This document shows positions 6,137 to 12,675 of a stretch of 13,932 nt of DNA, in pieces. This stretch comes from DATAEU01 sp046724395. Lineage in GTDB: Bacteria; Actinomycetota; UBA4738; HRBIN12. The notes below the pieces were generated by a model that did not search any database, was not told the origin of the DNA, and saw only the letters and a program-made list of their open reading frames with translations. The stretch covers positions 1 through 13,932 of the forward strand of contig JBKOWM010000059.1 in NCBI GenBank assembly GCA_046724395.1, in the 5' to 3' direction. The translations under genes were made by a program, and so were the position numbers. Each line of letters starts with the position of its first letter. Positions within the stretch are counted from its first letter, which is position 1.

Positions 6137-7195
6137 ATGCGCGTCGTCGACGAACCAGTCCGGGGATCGTTCGCTTACCTCGAGCGACCGTGGCTGTTCT
6201 CCCTACCTCCCGTCGAGCAGCTGCGGTTGTTCATCGAGCGGCGGCTTCCGTCTCCCCCGCTGACGCATCTGAGCGGCCTCGTCGTCGAGGAGGCGTCGCG
6301 GGGTGCGACGACGTGGTCCATGCCGGCCAGCCCCTGGTGGCAGACGGCGGCTGGCGGCGTGTTCGCGGGCGGTACGCTCGCGTTCGTCGCGGATGCGGCG
6401 CTCGCAGGGGCCGTCTACACGACGCTGCCACCGCGGACGGCGCTGCTTTCATCCGATCTGTCCATGAACTTCCTCGAGCCCGCCGGAATCGTCAGCGATC
6501 GGCTCGTAGCCAGGGGAACGACGATCGCCGTCGGCCGGCGGCAGGGCCTCGCGGAATCACGCGTGGAGGACTCGCGCGGGACGCTGCTCGCGCACGCCAC
6601 GTCGCGATGCGTCCTTCAGCCCCTGCCGTTCGAGCCGCTCGAGCCGCCGGCCGAAGTGCCGACGGTCGAACCAGACCGCGAGCAGACGCCCGATCCGTAT
6701 CTCCGCCCGCTGGAGAACCGGCTCGTTCCGCAGGCGATGGACGACGAACTGAGCGGGCTCGACCTCGTTCGGTTGTGGGAAACGGAGGAATCTCCCGTTG
6801 CCCCGGCCTGTGCGCTGCTCGGCCTTCGGTTCACGAACGTCGCCGAGGGAAGTGTGATGGTCTCGGCGCCGGCGTCGCCATGGTTCTGTACAGGGTTCGG
6901 CACGTTCTACGGAGGCATCGTGTCGGCCATCGCGGACGCGGCCATCAACGCGGCGGTGACGACAATGCTCCAACCGAGAACGGCGTTTGCGACGCTCGAT
7001 CTGAAGCTGAACTATCTCCGTCCGGTGACACCCGACGGACGAGAACTCATCACCCGGGCGACCGTCGAACAGCGGGGCCGGACTATCGCCGTCTCGACCG
7101 CCCGGATCGACGACGCCGAAGGCCGGCGCGTCGCGATGGCCACGAGCAGCGCGATGATCCTCGAGGGACGAGCGTGGCCCGAGCCGGGGCGGTGA
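6137..7195 (+). CDS. Tandem hotdog-fold (PaaI-like, double 4HBT) thioesterase-like protein
   Basis: 352 residues made of two copies of a PaaI-type hotdog domain, about 40-160 and 222-343, joined by a Pro/Glu-rich linker. The copies align at an offset of about 181 residues: PASPWW (63-68) with PASPWF (245-250), GGTLAFVAD (78-86) with GGIVSAIAD (259-267), RTALLSSDLSMNFLEP (100-115) with RTAFATLDLKLNYLRP (281-296). The GG-x6-D helix and the N-F/Y-L-x-P strand are PaaI hallmarks, but the His of the usual HGG motif is replaced by Ala or Tyr. It would hydrolyse or bind an acyl-CoA, as a two-domain chain replacing a homodimer. AAGGAG at 6120-6125 lies 11 nt before the ATG. It is downstream of the PLP enzyme in the same operon. 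The substrate is unknown. Confidence 0.85.
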   Translation: MRVVDEPVRGSFAYLERPWLFSLPPVEQLRLFIERRLPSPPLTHLSGLVVEEASRGATTWSMPASPWWQTAAGGVFAGGTLAFVADAALAGAVYTTLPPRTALLSSDLSMNFLEPAGIVSDRLVARGTTIAVGRRQGLAESRVEDSRGTLLAHATSRCVLQPLPFEPLEPPAEVPTVEPDREQTPDPYLRPLENRLVPQAMDDELSGLDLVRLWETEESPVAPACALLGLRFTNVAEGSVMVSAPASPWFCTGFGTFYGGIVSAIADAAINAAVTTMLQPRTAFATLDLKLNYLRPVTPDGRELITRATVEQRGRTIAVSTARIDDAEGRRVAMATSSAMILEGRAWPEPGR

Positions 7196-7215
7196 CCTCC
7201 ACGAGCGTCACCGCC
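7188..7215 (+). terminator. Strong hairpin at the end of the PLP enzyme-hotdog operon
   Basis: A perfect 9-bp stem (GGCGGTGAC at 7188-7196 with GTCACCGCC at 7207-7215) encloses a 10-nt loop that can extend the helix with CTC/GAG. It spans the hotdog stop codon and lies just before the convergent zinc-ribbon gene. No U-tract follows, so it would be a non-canonical terminator of the kind common in GC-rich genomes. It could also stabilise the 3' end. Confidence 0.5.
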
Positions 7216-7263
7216 ACCAAGCTCGCGCGCGTAGAACGGCAGCGTGCGAACGCGACCGGATGG

Positions 7264-7536
7264 TTATCTCGTCGCGGTCACGTCCGGCTCCCGTTCGGCG
7301 TCTCGGCAAAGAAATGCGAGCGCGCACCGCCCGCAGAAGAACCGCTCGTCGAGCCGCAGGGTCGACTCGCGCTCGCAGACGTCGCAGAGCACGAACGGCG
7401 ACTCCACGTCGAGGCCGACGCCCTGGACCGCGCACGAACCGCAGAGGAACACGCGCCCGATGCGCACACCGGCCTCCGCGTCGCAGCGGTGACATCCGAT
7501 CGTTCGAACCGCGATAGAGGTGTTGGCTGTCTCCAT
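7264..7536 (-). CDS. Small double zinc-ribbon protein with four CxxC motifs
   Basis: 90 residues. Four CxxC pairs form two equal modules: C15-x2-C18-x13-C32-x2-C35 and C51-x2-C54-x13-C68-x2-C71, plus a lone C77. The halves resemble each other (CHRCDAEAG...FLCGSC and CDVCEREST...FFCGRC), indicating internal duplication; each probably binds one zinc. The start has AAGGAG 7 nt upstream (plus 7544-7549). It lies 75 bp downstream of secreted protein A on the same strand, so is likely in its operon, and is convergent with the hotdog gene. I do not recognise a named family. Such rubredoxin- or ribbon-like modules bind nucleic acid or protein partners. There is no signal peptide or TM, so it is cytoplasmic. 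Confidence 0.78.
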   Translation of the reverse strand: METANTSIAVRTIGCHRCDAEAGVRIGRVFLCGSCAVQGVGLDVESPFVLCDVCERESTLRLDERFFCGRCALAFLCRDAEREPDVTATR

Positions 7537-7611
7537 GGGACGACTCCTTCGCTCTCGTGGGATCCGATCGGCTAGCGCCGGTTCGGACGGGGTCGAACGA
7601 GCCGTCCCGGA

Positions 7612-8373
7612 TCAGCCAGGGCGTTCTACCGCGAGAGCGACGGCCGCCCCGCGGAAGGGCGTCGTCGCAAAGACGTGACGGAGCCAGCCAGGAGGCGGCG
7701 ATCCTATCGTGCGAAGCAGGATCACGCCGGTCAGCGTGAAGATGAATCCGGTGGCCGCGGGGTCGAGCGGCCACGAAGGGACCGAGTGTCCCGTCGGAAA
7801 CGGCGTCACCGGTGGTGTCGCCGGCGAGCCGTTGGGCGGGAGGGCGTTGGATGCTGTGTCGCCCGCCGTCGCACTGAGCAACGCGGAAAGCTCGGAAAAG
7901 AGCGCCGCCGTCGCGCCGCGCGGCGCGTCGAGCGGTTCGCCGGCACGCTCTCGGGTCGTCAGCAAGCGTGGCCGGATCGGCTGAGGGAGCGTCGCGGCAC
8001 GCTCTTCGTCTCCGGGCCGAGCCGAAGCGAGCGACTCCGTTGCGGCGTCGTCGGCGACGACGCGCACCGTGCGAACGGTGTCGTCGACGGCCTCGGTGAG
8101 GGTACCGACCGGGTCGTCGACTGTGGTCGTGGCGTTTCGCGCGAGCTGATCGCCGACCGCGTCGACGCCGTCGACGGCACTCTGCACGGCGTCGCTCGTG
8201 ATCGTTATCGGGTCGGACGTCCCCGACGTCGCGGGAGTGATCGTCGTCGTGACGGCCTCGACCGCGGTTGAGACCGTGTTCGTTCCGATCGACGTATCCG
8301 CGTGGGCTGCAGCCCCCGCCGTCAGCAGCATCACGCACGCCGCCGAGGCGATGAGCCCGATACGCACCGCCAT
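7612..8373 (-). CDS. Secreted low-complexity protein A with C-terminal membrane anchor
   Basis: 253 residues from the ATG at 8373. Residues 1-25 are a signal peptide (basic MAVRIG, a hydrophobic stretch to A23, then AHA before D26). The middle is Thr/Asp/Val-rich with repeating 'AVDxVxDxV/TV' patterns (62-105) and then Pro/Ser/Ala-rich. A hydrophobic helix (about 206-221) is followed by a basic segment and the terminal residues VERPG. This predicts an extracellular disordered stalk anchored at its C-terminus. An upstream in-frame ATG at 8466 would bury the signal peptide behind 31 polar residues, so 8373 is preferred, although it lacks a clear ribosome-binding site. It is divergent from protein B, which has the same plan. 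I recall 'ERPG' endings in thermoleophilian secreted proteins, but that is memory, not a search. Function unknown. Confidence 0.75.
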   Translation of the reverse strand: MAVRIGLIASAACVMLLTAGAAAHADTSIGTNTVSTAVEAVTTTITPATSGTSDPITITSDAVQSAVDGVDAVGDQLARNATTTVDDPVGTLTEAVDDTVRTVRVVADDAATESLASARPGDEERAATLPQPIRPRLLTTRERAGEPLDAPRGATAALFSELSALLSATAGDTASNALPPNGSPATPPVTPFPTGHSVPSWPLDPAATGFIFTLTGVILLRTIGSPPPGWLRHVFATTPFRGAAVALAVERPG

Positions 8374-8689
8374 TTGTCGGATGCGAACACGTACCGGTCC
8401 GGAGGGATGATCGTCCGGGCCGTCGTTTCCTTCGGCTTGGCGTCGGTCATGGGGGGGAAGGCGCATCGCACGATAAGGAAAGCGTGCAGTCTGCGCTTGC
8501 GTCTACCGTCGAACGGACGAAGGCTTTCGACCGATCGCTCAACGACCACCCGAGACCGCATGTCCGATCGATCTGGCCGACGCGTGGACCGCGTGGGTGA
8601 TTTCGCGTCGTAGGTCGGCCAGACGGTCAAGTTTCCGCTCGACGCACTCCGAAACCCAAGGGGGGAGAGATTTCGACCGAGGGGGTTCG
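8374..8689. other. Divergent intergenic region between secreted proteins A and B
   Basis: 316 bp with no plausible gene. It should hold both divergent promoters. A minus-strand TATCGT (-10-like, plus 8470-8475) could serve protein A, but no matching -35 is seen. No good plus-strand promoter is evident. It contains a perfect 10-bp inverted repeat (8572-8623), a CGCGTGG direct repeat (8581-8587 and 8590-8596), and a small AAGCG/CGCTT dyad (8480-8498). I looked for the conserved core of c-di-GMP riboswitch classes and did not find it. Confidence 0.6.
8572..8623. repeat. Perfect 10-bp inverted repeat with nested stem, candidate regulatory structure
   Basis: TCTGGCCGAC (8572-8581) and GTCGGCCAGA (8614-8623) are exact reverse complements separated by 32 nt. 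GCG (8582-8584) can pair with CGC (8604-8606), extending the stem across a 7-nt bulge. It ends 66 bp before the start of protein B. It may be an RNA structure in B's 5' leader or a DNA site for a regulator of the divergent genes. Confidence 0.55.
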
Positions 8690-9601
8690 ATGAAGTCGAA
8701 TCTGTCGGCGCGCGAGCGGTCGGGCGACCCACCGAGGCGTAACGACGCCCGTCCAACTGGGACGCTGGGCCGAGGGTTGCGCGCCGTCGCGGTGACGGGC
8801 GTCCTCTTCCTCGTCGGCGGGCCGGTAGCCGCGATCGCCGAAGGTTGCGGTCTCGGCTGCGCCACGCGGACCGACGCGCCGGTCAAGCCCCCGGCCGGGA
8901 GCGCGCATGTGTACCCAACGGCGGGGAATCCGGCGGACCTTGCCGTCGGCACGGAAAACGCCGAGGACGTCGTCTCCGATGTCGGCGACTCGCTGCCCGC
9001 ACACTCCGAAGATGTCGCAAAGCCGGTGCTGGACGAGGTGGAGCAGAAGCTCGGCACGGGCTCGACATCTGATCCGTCGGGTGAGCACCAGAGTCCGAAG
9101 CCCCGAGATCCGAGCGCCGGTACGAACCACAGCCCGGTGAATCATGCCAACGATCCGACTCCGAATCCGAAGCCGGGTCGGAACACCGGCCGCGCCAAGA
9201 CCGGATCTGAATCGAAGCACGGCGGCGACACGCTCACGGGTGCGCGTCACGCGAATGCGTCCAACGGTACGACGACCGGCGCAGACCATTCCGACCCGCC
9301 GGGTGATGTCCGGCCGCTCCCTCGGACCTCGCCTTCGCACGCGATCGGTCGATGGAACCCGCCGAGCGACGACGAGCCGGGTGCGAATCAGACGTTCGTC
9401 CCGAACCCCCCCGCGGGGCGAACAGCCATCGACTCGGGCGCCCGGAGCGCGATCGCCCGCATCGCTGGCGCGTTGCGCTTCCCAACGGTGCTGGTCGCGC
9501 TCCTCGTCGTGTTCACGCTGCAACAGCGGGCCGATCGACGGGATCCCAAGCTCGCGCAGGCCCCGGTCCGCGGAGGGCAGGACTGGCTCGAGTTCCGATG
9601 A
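8690..9601 (+). CDS. Secreted low-complexity protein B with C-terminal membrane anchor and DRRDPKL tail
   Basis: 303 residues from the ATG at 8690, which has GAGGGGG 4 nt upstream; the frame extends to 8597 but that leader is Arg/Ser-rich and unlikely. A basic N-terminus (1-30) precedes a hydrophobic segment, RAVAVTGVLFLVGGPVAAIA (31-50), a signal peptide or anchor. Then come C53 and C57, a charged segment (90-121, AEDVVSDVGDSLPAHSEDVA), and a long disordered Pro/Ser/Thr/Asn/His/Gly-rich region (122-245). A TM helix (about 263-278) is followed by QQRADRRDPKLAQAPV. I recall 'DRRDPKL' after a terminal TM in thermoleophilian proteins, so the tail may be a conserved cytoplasmic contact. The stop overlaps the cyclase ATG by 4 bp, so B and the cyclase are made together. 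Function unknown. Confidence 0.78.
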   Translation: MKSNLSARERSGDPPRRNDARPTGTLGRGLRAVAVTGVLFLVGGPVAAIAEGCGLGCATRTDAPVKPPAGSAHVYPTAGNPADLAVGTENAEDVVSDVGDSLPAHSEDVAKPVLDEVEQKLGTGSTSDPSGEHQSPKPRDPSAGTNHSPVNHANDPTPNPKPGRNTGRAKTGSESKHGGDTLTGARHANASNGTTTGADHSDPPGDVRPLPRTSPSHAIGRWNPPSDDEPGANQTFVPNPPAGRTAIDSGARSAIARIAGALRFPTVLVALLVVFTLQQRADRRDPKLAQAPVRGGQDWLEFR

Positions 9602-11187
9602 GGGTGCGACGAGTCCCCGCCGCGCGGACCGAGCCGTTCGCGAGCGACGTCCTGGTCTCGCTCGCCGAGCGGATGGGATCGCTTCATCTCGTGCGCGTTG
9701 CGCTGACCGTCGTCGTCCTGGCGACGGCATTGACGGCACCGTCTCTTCTACCCGACGACCGCGTCGTCTGGGTCTCGGTCGTCTTCGTCGGCGCGTCCAC
9801 GCTCCTCGAGCTTCTTCGTCGGCTCGCTGGCGGGCGTGGGCTTCCCGTCATCGCGTTCGTGCTGCTGCTCGACGCCGTGTATTTGTCCTGGGTCATCTAC
9901 CTCAGCGGGGGCACCGCGAGCCCGCTCCGGTTCCTGCTGTTCGGGCATCTCGTCGCCGTGACGCTGATCGGTTCCTATCGAACGGGTGTCAAGTTGGCGG
10001 CCTGGTACTCGCTCTTGTACTTGGCGACGTCGTATGCGCAAGCGACCGGCATGCTTCCGGTCCGGGAGCTCGTTCCCGCGTGGCTTCCGGGCGACGGAGA
10101 CACGTTCGGGGCCGCGGCGACAATCACCGCCGCGGGGCCGTGGCTCATCACCATCGCGGCGGCCGCCCTGTCGGCCTTGAACGAACGCGAGCTTCGCCGC
10201 AGGACGCTCGACCTGGAGCAGCTCGCGGAAATGACGCGCGAGCTGGACCGATCGGGCGACGGCGACGATGCGGCGACGGTGCTGGCCAAGCGGGTCGCGC
10301 GCTGGCTCGGGTTCCGCCGCGTCCTCGTTCTGCGCCGCACGGGCGACCTCGCGACCGTCGTCGCGACGATCCCCAAGGGAGATCGGCTTCGCGCCCATCC
10401 CGGAGCCGCGGACCGTGTCGTTCAGCGAGCGTGGCAAGACCGCCGGTCGCAGCTCGTCCGGGTGCTCTCGAAGGAGTCCGACCCCATGCTCGCCTCGGTT
10501 CTCGGCGATGCCCGGCACGTCGTCGTGACGCCGATGTCCGCCGAGGGGGACGTCGTCGGTGCACTCGTCGTCGAGCAGGGACGCGATCGCGACCGGATCC
10601 ACCGCTGGACCGTGGCGCTGATCGAGCAGTTCGCCTCGCACGCGGCGCTCGTCATTCGCAACACCACCCTGCTCGACGAGGTTCGGCGGATGGCGGCGAC
10701 CGACGACCTGACGGGCATCGCGAACCGGCGAGCCTTCGAGGGGACGCTCGCGCGGGAGGTCTCGCGCGCCTCGAGGACGGGTGAACCGGTCACGCTCGTG
10801 ATGCTGGACGTCGATCATTTCAAGGACCTCAATGACGAGCTCGGACACCCGGCAGGCGATGCCGTCCTCCGCTCGATCGCGACGGGGCTAAGCGAGCACA
10901 TCCGCCCGTTCGACACGGTGGCCAGGTGGGGCGGCGAGGAGTTCGCCGTCATCATGCCCGGCTGTACCGTCGCAGAGAGCCGCGTCGCGGCGGAGCGGAT
11001 TCGACGAGAAGCCACGAGATCCAGCCCGATCGCCGGCGTCACGCTGAGCGCGGGCGCCGCGACGCTCCCCAACCACGCGACCGACGCATCCGAGCTCGTG
11101 AACGCGGCCGACGCGGCGCTCTACCGGTCGAAGCGTGCCGGGCGGGATCGGCTCACGATTGCCGACCCGGAGATGGCGACGACCTAA
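9598..11187 (+). CDS. Membrane-bound GAF-GGDEF diguanylate cyclase
   Basis: 529 residues. About six TM helices fill residues 33-194 (roughly 33-51, 56-73, 82-103, 112-127, 131-147, 178-194). A GAF-like sensory domain follows (about 222-356), then a GGDEF domain (about 362-523) starting at ATDDLTGIANRRAFE (367-381). The active site is intact: metal-binding D404 in LDVDHFKDLND and GGEEF at 445-449. The inhibitory I-site R436-x-x-D439 sits exactly five residues before GGEEF, so product feedback is expected. It makes c-di-GMP from two GTP at the membrane. There is no EAL or HD-GYP domain. The ATG at 9598 overlaps protein B's stop (ATGA) and has no strong site of its own, implying translational coupling. 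It converges with the 102-residue gene, the stops overlapping by 4 bp. Confidence 0.93.
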   Translation: MRVRRVPAARTEPFASDVLVSLAERMGSLHLVRVALTVVVLATALTAPSLLPDDRVVWVSVVFVGASTLLELLRRLAGGRGLPVIAFVLLLDAVYLSWVIYLSGGTASPLRFLLFGHLVAVTLIGSYRTGVKLAAWYSLLYLATSYAQATGMLPVRELVPAWLPGDGDTFGAAATITAAGPWLITIAAAALSALNERELRRRTLDLEQLAEMTRELDRSGDGDDAATVLAKRVARWLGFRRVLVLRRTGDLATVVATIPKGDRLRAHPGAADRVVQRAWQDRRSQLVRVLSKESDPMLASVLGDARHVVVTPMSAEGDVVGALVVEQGRDRDRIHRWTVALIEQFASHAALVIRNTTLLDEVRRMAATDDLTGIANRRAFEGTLAREVSRASRTGEPVTLVMLDVDHFKDLNDELGHPAGDAVLRSIATGLSEHIRPFDTVARWGGEEFAVIMPGCTVAESRVAAERIRREATRSSPIAGVTLSAGAATLPNHATDASELVNAADAALYRSKRAGRDRLTIADPEMATT

Positions 11188-11492
11188 CGAGGCGAGCCGG
11201 CGCCATCATCCGCCGCCCGGCCGGCGCTACCCCCCGCGAACTCCAGATCCCACGCGGCGAGCGCCTCGCGGAGTTCCCCATCCTGCAGCATCGCGAGCGC
11301 GGATCGAACCGTGAGCCCGAGGCCCCACCGGTCACCGCGAGCCACATCCCCGAGCGCCGCGCGCATGGCGTCTTCGGCCTCGGCCCTGGTCCTGAACTCC
11401 ATGAGCACGCCGGGGCTCCCGGCGCTGGGCCAGTCCAGAAGGAACCAGGACTCGAGCTGCGGAACCTCGACGACCGCCGACATGCGGCCCAT
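11184..11492 (-). CDS. Small hypothetical protein (102 aa)
   Basis: An acidic 102-residue protein with codon third positions almost all G or C, as in its neighbours. It has a mixed hydrophobic/charged N-terminal half (LESWFLLDWPSAGSPGVLME, then RTRAEAEDAMRAALGDVA) that looks like a small alpha/beta domain, a helix (REALAAWDLEF), and a Gly/Ala-rich tail. I do not recognise the family. The start is uncertain: ATG at 11492 or at 11483, neither with a strong ribosome-binding site. Its stop (TAG at 11186-11184) overlaps the cyclase stop on the other strand by 4 bp. It lies 118 bp downstream of the aldo/keto reductase gene on the same strand and may be read from that promoter. Confidence 0.6.
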   Translation of the reverse strand: MGRMSAVVEVPQLESWFLLDWPSAGSPGVLMEFRTRAEAEDAMRAALGDVARGDRWGLGLTVRSALAMLQDGELREALAAWDLEFAGGSAGRAADDGAGSPR

Positions 11493-11610
11493 GCTCGTGG
11501 CGTGGCGGCGCGCTCGCAGTCGGCCCGATGACCGGTTTTGGCGCTCTCACGAGGGACACCGCCCCCGGGGCATACGTCCTCCCGACGAGTGACGGTCAAG
11601 AGGACGATCG

Positions 11611-12393
11611 CTAGGCGAGTGCCCGGAACTCCTCGTCGCTGAGCTCGATGTCCAGCGCCGCGAGGTTCTGTCTCAGGTGCTCGAGCGAGAGCGTGCCGGG
11701 GATCGGCAAGATCGCGGGCGAGCGCAGAAGGAGCCACGCGAGCTTGATCTGAGCCGGGGCCGCCTCGTGGCGCCTCGCGATGTCGCCGAGCGACCGGCCG
11801 CCGCTGCCCTGAAGCGGAAAGTACGGAACGAACACGATCTTCTGGCGGGCGCAGTAGTCGACGACGTCCTCCCATCTGCGCTCGGAGAGGTTGTAGTGAT
11901 TCTGGACCGCGGCGATCGGGACGATCGCGCGCGCCCGCTCGATCTGGTCGATGCCGACCTGCGAGAGGCCGACGTTCAAGATCTTCCCGGCGTCGCGGTA
12001 CTCCTTGATGGCACCCACGCTGTCCTCCAGGGGCGTCTCCGAGTGGACACGATGCAGGTAGTAGAGCCCGATGACGTCGGTTCGTAGCCGTCGCAGGCTC
12101 TCGTCGATCTGCGACCGCAGAATCTCCGGACGCCCGTCCCCGGGTGCGTATCCGCCCTTCGTGGCGACGACGACGTCTTTCGCGACGGAAGAGAGGGCGT
12201 CGCCGATCGTCCGCTCGCTCTCCCCGCCGGCATACGTGTGAGCCGTGTCGAGGTGGCTCACGCCGGCGGCGAGGGCTTCCTTCACGAACGCGGCGTGCTC
12301 GGGTGTATTCGTCAGTCGGTTGGTCCCCAGGCCGATGCGACTGACCTCGACGCCACCCAGCCTCAGCCTCGACTCCGCACTCGTGGACCGCAC
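11611..12393 (-). CDS. Aldo/keto reductase
   Basis: 260 residues with the full AKR catalytic tetrad: D49 in SHLDTAHTY, Y54, K79 in ATKGGY, and H114 in LYYLHRVH. The late segment IPGTLSLEHLRQNLAAL (231-247) matches the NADPH 2'-phosphate-binding region. These TIM-barrel enzymes reduce aldehydes or ketones with NADPH in the cytoplasm; the substrate is unknown. The length is at the short end of the family (about 280-330 is usual) but the barrel appears complete. The GTG start at 12393 is well supported by AGGAGG (plus 12400-12405) 6 nt upstream. It is divergent from the SnoaL-like gene across 282 bp. Confidence 0.92.
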   Translation of the reverse strand: MRSTSAESRLRLGGVEVSRIGLGTNRLTNTPEHAAFVKEALAAGVSHLDTAHTYAGGESERTIGDALSSVAKDVVVATKGGYAPGDGRPEILRSQIDESLRRLRTDVIGLYYLHRVHSETPLEDSVGAIKEYRDAGKILNVGLSQVGIDQIERARAIVPIAAVQNHYNLSERRWEDVVDYCARQKIVFVPYFPLQGSGGRSLGDIARRHEAAPAQIKLAWLLLRSPAILPIPGTLSLEHLRQNLAALDIELSDEEFRALA

Positions 12394-12675
12394 CGTCTCC
12401 CTCCTCGTCGATCGGGACGCCTCGATGATGGAGCATCGGTCGCCCGCATGGGTCGGACTTAGCCGGCCCTCGAGCTATGCGTAGCCGGTACCCAGGTCCG
12501 ATGCTGACAACCGGAACGGGCCTTCGATCCAGGGAGGGGAGGACTACGATCGAGGCTCTCGACCCGCGAAAGGCCATCGGGGTCGAACGACAACGCCGAT
12601 CCCGATCTGGCGACGACGACGCGATCGAGGACGATCTCGACGACGGGAACGGCGGAAGCCGACGAAGGAGGAAGC
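12394..12675. other. Divergent intergenic region between aldo/keto reductase and SnoaL-like gene
   Basis: 282 bp with no gene I can support, though it is less than the 300-bp threshold. It holds the ribosome-binding sites of both flanking genes at its ends. A TACGAT at 12545-12550 is a -10-like hexamer for the plus gene without a good -35. CGATCGAGG occurs twice (12547-12555 and 12622-12630), each followed shortly by CTCGAC, giving two TCGAG/CTCGA dyads. Confidence 0.4.

Noticed and set aside
8374..8689. Possible c-di-GMP riboswitch before protein B
   Set aside because: The conserved core and GNRA-type tetraloop/receptor pattern of class I, and the class II pseudoknot sequences, are not present; only a simple inverted repeat is.
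9144..10784. Plus-strand open frame of 546 codons overlapping protein B and the cyclase
   Set aside because: Arg/Pro/Ser-rich shadow in another frame; the cyclase frame has complete GAF and GGDEF domains.
11545..11590. Short minus-strand frame with GGAGG before an ATG upstream of the 102-residue gene
   Set aside because: Stops after eight codons, with no repeat of a regulatory amino acid or attenuator-like hairpins to suggest a leader peptide.
12504..12532. CTGACA as a -35 box for the SnoaL-like gene
   Set aside because: No TANNNT hexamer falls at 16-18 bp spacing downstream.
11153..12577. Minus-strand open frame of 474 codons over the aldo/keto reductase
   Set aside because: Out of frame with the reductase, whose catalytic tetrad is intact; the translation is Arg/Gly/Pro-rich noise.
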